In this document: positions 59,550-64,000 of the stretch, piece after piece | Position numbering within the stretch: position 1 is the first letter of the stretch | Layout: each line of letters opens with the position of its first letter | Source: Verrucomicrobiaceae bacterium UBA1938 | GTDB taxonomy: Bacteria > Verrucomicrobiota > Verrucomicrobiia > Verrucomicrobiales > Verrucomicrobiaceae | Assembly: GCA_002336895.1 (NCBI GenBank) | Contig: DDFC01000032.1 | Coordinates: 637,172 to 701,171, forward strand | Direction of reading: 5' to 3' | DNA: 64,000 bases | The notes under the pieces: model-generated | The model's input: only the letters and a program-made list of their open reading frames with translations | Database searches by the model: none | What the model was told of the DNA's origin: nothing | Program-made: the position numbers and the translations under genes

Positions 59550-60578
59550 TCAACCGCAGCGGATTTTCTTCAAGCCAGGCTCCGGCTCATCGACGGTGAA
59601 CGTCACGGGCAGGAACTGCTCGATCAGCGCCATGTTTGTGCGCGTGTGGTCGGTGATCGAGAAGGTGTGAAACACACCGCCGCCAGCCAGTGCCATGGGC
59701 AGCAGCAGCTGATCCGCCAGATGAGCACCCACGGGTGCGGACGAGGCCAGATAGGAGCGCAGCCCTTTGGCTGCGCCAGTGGCCACGGCCTCAGCCGACC
59801 GGCCCTGCTGGGCGATGCCGGAGCTGATTTCACACACGTTTTCAAACCGTGCGCCGAGCAGAATCGCATTGCCAGGACCGGTGCTGTCATTGGCATAGCG
59901 CAGATCAATCTGACCCACCGGCCACTCCAGCAGGTGGGTGGCGGTGGCGATCTCACGCTCGGCAATGTCCCGATGCAGGTGCGCATGCAGCACGCGACCG
60001 AATGACTCGTGAAGAGCGCCGCGTTCGGTCAGCTTCAGCTTCTTCCATTTCTTGATGGGGTGGATCTCCGCGACGATGACACCGCCGCCGGCCTGCATGA
60101 AGCCGGGTCGCTCCAGCGTGACCGCGGCCTTCACCCCCATGCTCTGGATCACCGGAAGGTAGCAGTGCTCGATGAAGTCAAAGGGCGGAGCCATGGGATT
60201 GTGCGTACCGCCTTCGATGCGAACCGTGCTGGACGTTTCCGCATGCAGCAGTGCGGGGAGCAGGGTCTGCAAAACCAAGGTGGTGCTGCCTCCGGAGCCG
60301 ATGGCAAAGGAGTAGTCCCCAGCCACGACTTTGCCGGGGTGGAACACGAGCTCCATCGAGCCAAGCTCTGCGCCATCGGTGCTTGCATCGCATACTTCCG
60401 CCGCCGCCTTCACACAGGTCAGGTGCTGACGCATCAGCCCCGGCTTGGGCCGCTTGCCGCGAATGTTCGTCATCCGAAATGGACGCCCGGTGGCGAGGGA
60501 CAGGGAGAGAGAGGAGCGCAGCAGCTGCCCGCCGCCGGAGTCGCCGGAGATCTGGAGGATGGGGGTGGATTTGGTCAT
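59550..60578 (-). CDS. rtcA: RNA 3'-terminal phosphate cyclase
   Basis: 342 residues. Makes RNA 2',3'-cyclic phosphates from 3'-phosphate ends with ATP, and can adenylate 5' ends. Seen: GDSGGGQLLRSSLSLS (N-terminal), EGGTHNPMAPPFDF, and HTRTN with the nucleotidylated H311. It is separated from rtcB by an oppositely oriented gene pair and a small minus-strand gene, unlike the compact rtcBA operons of Proteobacteria. The small plus-strand gene at 60613 begins just outside its 5' end. Confidence 0.92.
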   Translation of the reverse strand: MTKSTPILQISGDSGGGQLLRSSLSLSLATGRPFRMTNIRGKRPKPGLMRQHLTCVKAAAEVCDASTDGAELGSMELVFHPGKVVAGDYSFAIGSGGSTTLVLQTLLPALLHAETSSTVRIEGGTHNPMAPPFDFIEHCYLPVIQSMGVKAAVTLERPGFMQAGGGVIVAEIHPIKKWKKLKLTERGALHESFGRVLHAHLHRDIAEREIATATHLLEWPVGQIDLRYANDSTGPGNAILLGARFENVCEISSGIAQQGRSAEAVATGAAKGLRSYLASSAPVGAHLADQLLLPMALAGGGVFHTFSITDHTRTNMALIEQFLPVTFTVDEPEPGLKKIRCG

Positions 60579-60612
60579 TGAGAATGGAGCAGATGAAATT
60601 AAGCTTCGGATC

Positions 60613-60804
60613 GTGAATCAAGAAACCGCGCAGATTGAAGCCATACGTGACGCAGACCGCGCGCGTCTGGCGCGGATGGTGCGTGAGCAGCCACCTGTCA
60701 CTCGTGAGGCATGGGACAAGCAGGTGAAGCTGTTTGAGGCGGCAGGGAGAGACACTGCATCCAGCCTGCCATTCTGGAGGCGCTGGTGGAAAGCCCGCGA
60801 ATGA
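60613..60804 (+). CDS. small protein of unknown function (possible partner of a kinase-like protein)
   Basis: 63 residues from GTG 60613; a start at ATG 60559 with GGAGG before it would add 18 residues but lie antisense to rtcA. The predicted protein is helical with an Arg-rich middle (DADRARLARMVREQPP) and aromatic end (SLPFWRRWWK). Its stop overlaps the ATG of the next gene (ATGA), a coupling typical of toxin-antitoxin-like pairs. No family is recognised. Confidence 0.55.
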   Translation: MNQETAQIEAIRDADRARLARMVREQPPVTREAWDKQVKLFEAAGRDTASSLPFWRRWWKARE

Positions 60805-61295
60805 ACCTGGTGCCAATACCTGAAGGCTTCGGACAAACGCGGGGTTCGGAACATGAGGTGTGGTTTTCTGATGATGGCCGCGCAATCAAGGCCACTCACG
60901 CAGGTGAATGCGGCCGGACTTTCGGCCCATCTCGTTTTGCCAGTCAGGAGGAGTATCTCGAACGCATTCATCTGACAGTGGAGATTTTCGGTCTGGACTG
61001 GCAGGTTCATGGGATTCATGGAGCCGGACGTCAGACACGCATTGTGACTAGCCAGCCCATTTTCCTCGGCACACCAGCCACACGGCGGGAGATCGCCGAT
61101 TTCATGCAAGAGCGAGGGTTTGTTCTTCATCAGACAAGATATGGAGACGCCTGGTATCGCAGGCAGGACAATGTGCTGGTGGCAGATGCGGAGCCGAAGA
61201 ACATCGTTCATGGGACCGATGGGCTGGCTCCGATTGATGTCATTGTGTGCCGGCCTTCTGCATCATTGCTGCAGGCGGCAGAAATCACGCATTAG
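60801..61295 (+). CDS. polyvalent-protein kinase-like domain protein
   Basis: 164 residues from ATG 60801 (MNLVPIPEGFG), giving a 4-nt overlap with the small gene upstream. The sequence GSEHEVWFSDDGRAIKAT near the start, then GTPATRREIADFMQERGF and DAEPKNIV...GLAPIDVIV near the end, resembles the kinase domain of mobile-element polyvalent proteins. Catalytic activity is uncertain because the usual kinase loop residues are only partly visible. Overlaps the convergent small gene ending at 61292 by 4 nt. Confidence 0.6.
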   Translation: MNLVPIPEGFGQTRGSEHEVWFSDDGRAIKATHAGECGRTFGPSRFASQEEYLERIHLTVEIFGLDWQVHGIHGAGRQTRIVTSQPIFLGTPATRREIADFMQERGFVLHQTRYGDAWYRRQDNVLVADAEPKNIVHGTDGLAPIDVIVCRPSASLLQAAEITH

Positions 61296-61660
61296 ACAGT
61301 TGAGGCTCTATCAGATCCTCGCCTCACCTGCTCGAGCGCCATCGAGAGCGAAGCACGGACTTGTTGAAGAAACAGCAGCGCATCTTCGCCACGGTCCCAG
61401 TGCTGGCCAAAACCGTTCTCATCGGACAACACCATGCCGTGATGACCACGAACAAGATCCTCCATGCCTTTAAGTTGAGTCAGAGCCGTTTCGGCGGTTT
61501 CCACTCCAAAATCCAGCATGCCATCAACGGCCCGCTGAACGTCAAGATTGAGGCAGTCGATGCCACAACAGCCCATTACGCAGCTGTCCTCGTAGTAGTG
61601 CATGACCTTCATCAAGTCTGCTGGAACTTCGAGTTTGAGCTTTGGTTTGAAAAGATTCAT
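61292..61660 (-). CDS. small protein with a CCGxD motif (DUF6331-like)
   Basis: 122 residues from ATG 61660 (MNLFKPKLKLEVPAD); the frame is open upstream through the start of rtcB's last codons, without supporting residues. SCVMGCCGIDCLNLDV near the middle is the most conserved-looking part, followed by helical regions. I associate the CCGxD pattern with the DUF6331 family, tentatively. It follows rtcB on the same strand and may belong to the RNA-repair transcript. Confidence 0.5.
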   Translation of the reverse strand: MNLFKPKLKLEVPADLMKVMHYYEDSCVMGCCGIDCLNLDVQRAVDGMLDFGVETAETALTQLKGMEDLVRGHHGMVLSDENGFGQHWDRGEDALLFLQQVRASLSMALEQVRRGSDRASTV

Positions 61661-61703
61661 ATTCACAGAATACTGGCTAGCGGGTCCAACCTCCGATGAG
61701 GCT

Positions 61704-63194
61704 TCAATCATCCGCCTCCGCCGCGTCTTTGATAACGAAGCGGGCTTTCAGTTTGCACACCTGCTGGGCCAGACCGGCGGACTCCACGCTGCGGAGGACT
61801 TCTTTGAAATCCTTGTAGGCGTTTGGGGCTTCGTCGATCGGGTACTGGCGGGCGTTGAAGAGGATGTCGTGGGTGTCGAAGTCGGCATCCACGGCCTTCT
61901 GGTCGAGCGCGCGTGCGGCGGCCTTGCGGCCCATGCAGCGCCCCGCACCGTGGTTCACGCTGTAGCAGCTTTTCACGGCATCGGGCTTGGCGACCATCAC
62001 CACCGACCCATCGCGCGGATTTCCCGGGAGCAGGATCGGGTGGCCGGTGGCGGCGAACGGGGTGTCCTTCAACGCGTGGTGGCCACCCGGGAAGGCACGT
62101 GTGGCGCCTTTGCGGTGGACCCAGGAGAGCTGGTTGTCCACGACCTCCTGGCGCGCGATGTTGTGGCTGATGAAGTACACGAGCTGGCCTTTCGTCCCTG
62201 GCAGCACTTCCTGGAAGGCCTCAAGCACGAGGGCATTGATGAGCATGTGGTTTACCGTGGCGAAGTTCGCCCCGAGAGCCATGTCATCGAGATAGGCGTT
62301 CGCTTCGGGAGTACCGAGCGGAGCATAGACGAGCTGTTTGTCATCGGCAGGAAACGACAGCCCCCAGGTGCGGAAGAAGCCTTCCAGCGCCTTGAACTGA
62401 CGCTGCGCCAGGATGTTCCCAAAGCCGCGCGATCCGCAGTGGCTGAGGAAGGCGACACGGTTGTCCTGCAGGCCGAAGACCTCGGCGGTCTGACGCATCG
62501 CTGGATCATCGGCAAGCTGCACGACCTCGCACTCACCGAAGTGGTTTCCACCACCGTAGGAGCCGAGCTGGGTCATCTTGTTCTCAAAGCCTGGAAAGCC
62601 GTTGAAGGCGCGCATCTTGTCCAGCCGCTCGTGCAGCGTGGAGATGTTTCCATCGTGACCGACGTGCGCGCTGTCCTCGCAGCGCAGCGCCCACTCCGGC
62701 GGGATGCCGAGGGCTTCGCACACGCTCTTGCTGGCACCTTCGGTGCACACCTGCACACCGAGATCCGCAGACACGCGGCGGGATTTTTTCGCCTCGCGCT
62801 GACCACGGCCCGCGCCCGTAGGCGTGCGCGATACGATGGCCTCGATGAGCCGACGACGAATCGTTTTGTCCACGATCTCCTCGGCAGGAATGTCCATCTG
62901 GAGCAGGGACATGGAGCACTTGATGTCCACGCCCACGGGGCCCGGATAGATGTGCGTTGGCGAAACCATCACGCAACCCACCGGCGCACCGTAACCGGCA
63001 TGCGCGTCTGGATTGAGCACCAGGTCCGTCACGCCCGGAGCCGAGCGCGAATTGAGAGCCTGATCGATGCAGAACTGGTCAAAGCCGGAACGAATGGCCT
63101 CCGTACCGATCACAGTGATCGGTTTACCGGCGTTGTTGCGGGCAGGAAGAAAGGCTTCGGCTTCGTTGGTGATGTGAAATGGGGAATCTGGCAT
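61704..63194 (-). CDS. rtcB: RNA-splicing ligase RtcB family protein
   Basis: 496 residues, typical RtcB length. RtcB joins RNA 2',3'-cyclic or 3'-phosphate ends to 5'-hydroxyl ends with GTP and Mn2+. Seen: metal and active-site motif GPVGVDIKCS (C93), LGSYGGGNHF, FLSHCGSRGFG, SHNIARQ and the GMP-binding VNHGAGRCMGR (His). Upstream on the same strand is a SPFH/slipin-like gene, a recurrent RtcB neighbour. The archease cofactor is not seen. Confidence 0.95.
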   Translation of the reverse strand: MPDSPFHITNEAEAFLPARNNAGKPITVIGTEAIRSGFDQFCIDQALNSRSAPGVTDLVLNPDAHAGYGAPVGCVMVSPTHIYPGPVGVDIKCSMSLLQMDIPAEEIVDKTIRRRLIEAIVSRTPTGAGRGQREAKKSRRVSADLGVQVCTEGASKSVCEALGIPPEWALRCEDSAHVGHDGNISTLHERLDKMRAFNGFPGFENKMTQLGSYGGGNHFGECEVVQLADDPAMRQTAEVFGLQDNRVAFLSHCGSRGFGNILAQRQFKALEGFFRTWGLSFPADDKQLVYAPLGTPEANAYLDDMALGANFATVNHMLINALVLEAFQEVLPGTKGQLVYFISHNIARQEVVDNQLSWVHRKGATRAFPGGHHALKDTPFAATGHPILLPGNPRDGSVVMVAKPDAVKSCYSVNHGAGRCMGRKAAARALDQKAVDADFDTHDILFNARQYPIDEAPNAYKDFKEVLRSVESAGLAQQVCKLKARFVIKDAAEADD

Positions 63195-63255
63195 GGTTAA
63201 AAAAAATCGTTATGGGTTGAGTTGATGTAGTATCTCGCGGCTTGATTGAGCCGCT

Positions 63256-64000
63256 TCAGTTTTTAATGGCCGCCTTCAGCTTCTCACTGTCGGTCAGGCC
63301 CAGCACGAGAGTGTTTCCCACGCTGGAGCCAACGTCCTGCAAGGTTTGCAGGTAGCGCAGCTGCAGCAGTTCAGGATTGTCGCGCATGAGCTTGGCAGCG
63401 TTGGCCAGGGTGCGGAGCGCGGCGGTTTCCGCGCGGGCTTTTTCCAAACTGGCCTGGGCTTCCTGACGCTGCTGCAATGCGGACATGTAGCTGCGCTTCA
63501 GGTCCGCTGGCAGCATCACATCCCGGATGTCCACGCGCTCGGCCTTCAGGCCCAGAGCAGCGGCGGCAGGCGCGATGAGAGCCAGCAGCTTTTCGCCAAG
63601 TCCGGTCTTCTGCTGCAGGAAGGTTTCCGCTGCATCGGCAGCCACCACCTGACGCAGCGCGAGCTGCACTTCCAGATAGAGGGAACCGGCAGGGTCTGCG
63701 CTGGCGCGGTGCATGGTCAGAGCGTCCGCTACGCGGAAGGTGGCCAGGGCATTCACCTTCAGCACCACCTGGTCGGCGGTGAGAAGCTCCTGCCCCTGCA
63801 CCAGCAGTGTCTGTGCACGGGTGTCCACACGCTTCACCTCATGGCCCGCAGACCACAGACGATGCTGACCGGGTGCCAAGGTCCGCAGGTAACGACCATG
63901 CTGAAACAGCAGCGCTGTCTCGTGGTCGTTGATCACAAAACTGAGGCCAAAGGAAGGCTGGAAACTGGAGATGCAGTTAGAGCCTGTTATTAACTTTGAA
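63256..64000 (-). CDS. SPFH/band-7 (slipin-like) protein, 5' end beyond the window
   Basis: The frame stays open to the right edge, so the true start is not visible; a GTG at 63936 is possible. SPFH features: FVINDHETALLFQHGRYLRTLAPGQHRLW, then a coiled-coil, Glu/Gln-rich tail (about 160-200). SPFH proteins form membrane-associated rings and scaffolds. Association with RtcB/RtcA has been noted in other bacteria, so this gene supports the RNA-repair cluster. Confidence 0.7.
   Translation of the reverse strand, partial: SKLITGSNCISSFQPSFGLSFVINDHETALLFQHGRYLRTLAPGQHRLWSAGHEVKRVDTRAQTLLVQGQELLTADQVVLKVNALATFRVADALTMHRASADPAGSLYLEVQLALRQVVAADAAETFLQQKTGLGEKLLALIAPAAAALGLKAERVDIRDVMLPADLKRSYMSALQQRQEAQASLEKARAETAALRTLANAAKLMRDNPELLQLRYLQTLQDVGSSVGNTLVLGLTDSEKLKAAIKN

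Noticed and set aside
63237..63254. Hairpin gcggct...agccgc between rtcB and the slipin-like gene as a terminator
   Set aside because: Only 6 bp and no T-tract in the minus direction; at best a weak mRNA structure.

Overview
The window is about 60% G+C and gene-dense. It fits a verrucomicrobial chromosome of the Verrucomicrobiaceae (Prosthecobacter-like) type. Evidence: a very long PVC-type haem-binding dehydrogenase with ThuA-like domains, a DUF5069 gene, several secreted sulfatases and alpha/beta hydrolases, many exported proteins, and few recognisable Shine-Dalgarno sequences. No rRNA, tRNA, CRISPR array or intact insertion sequence was seen.

1-31 kb is mostly core and envelope metabolism: bioF, a metzincin-like protease, two paralogous outer-membrane beta-barrel proteins, ilvD, pdxA, lysS, an exported serpin, a Uma2-type nuclease, a sulfatase, TPR proteins, an SSS transporter, ilvC, an FKBP isomerase, a DUF5009/HGSNAT-like acyltransferase, the giant PVC dehydrogenase and secG. 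Repeat-rich gaps lie downstream of lysS, the SSS transporter and the acyltransferase. In two places the last 27-40 bp of a gene is repeated further downstream, as expected after insertion at gene 3' ends.

31-44.7 kb holds two vWA proteins followed by a two-component system, a divergent FabZ-like/PlsC-like pair, a second sulfatase, an L,D-transpeptidase, and a TetR regulator with matching operators before itself and before a thioredoxin-DUF5069-SDR-SnoaL operon.

44.7-54.4 kb is the most striking part: a 14-gene, single-strand, translationally coupled operon for NAD and ADP-ribose. Reading from the promoter: NrtR-type Nudix regulator, NADAR, DUF4291, ADP-ribosylglycohydrolase, DUF1152, KptA, macro domain, crystallin-J1-like protein, a second macro domain, a second crystallin-J1-like protein, a second ADP-ribosylglycohydrolase, PncB, endonuclease V and PncA. 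Eleven of 13 junctions are 4-nt start/stop overlaps and two are 3-nt gaps. A tandem repeat over the nrtR start codon is a candidate autoregulatory operator. The set couples NAD salvage to removal of ADP-ribose and 2'-phosphate marks and to nucleic-acid cleavage.

54.8-64 kb holds asd, a second two-component system, an M19 dipeptidase and an RNA-repair group (RtcA, RtcB and an SPFH/slipin-like protein running off the end), interrupted by an oppositely oriented two-gene unit with a polyvalent-kinase-like protein.

Other notable signals: the 3' UTR of the second porin-like gene is complementary to the ribosome-binding region of the first and ends in a terminator, as in a 3'-UTR-derived sRNA; and a compound palindromic repeat occurs twice with compensatory stem changes.
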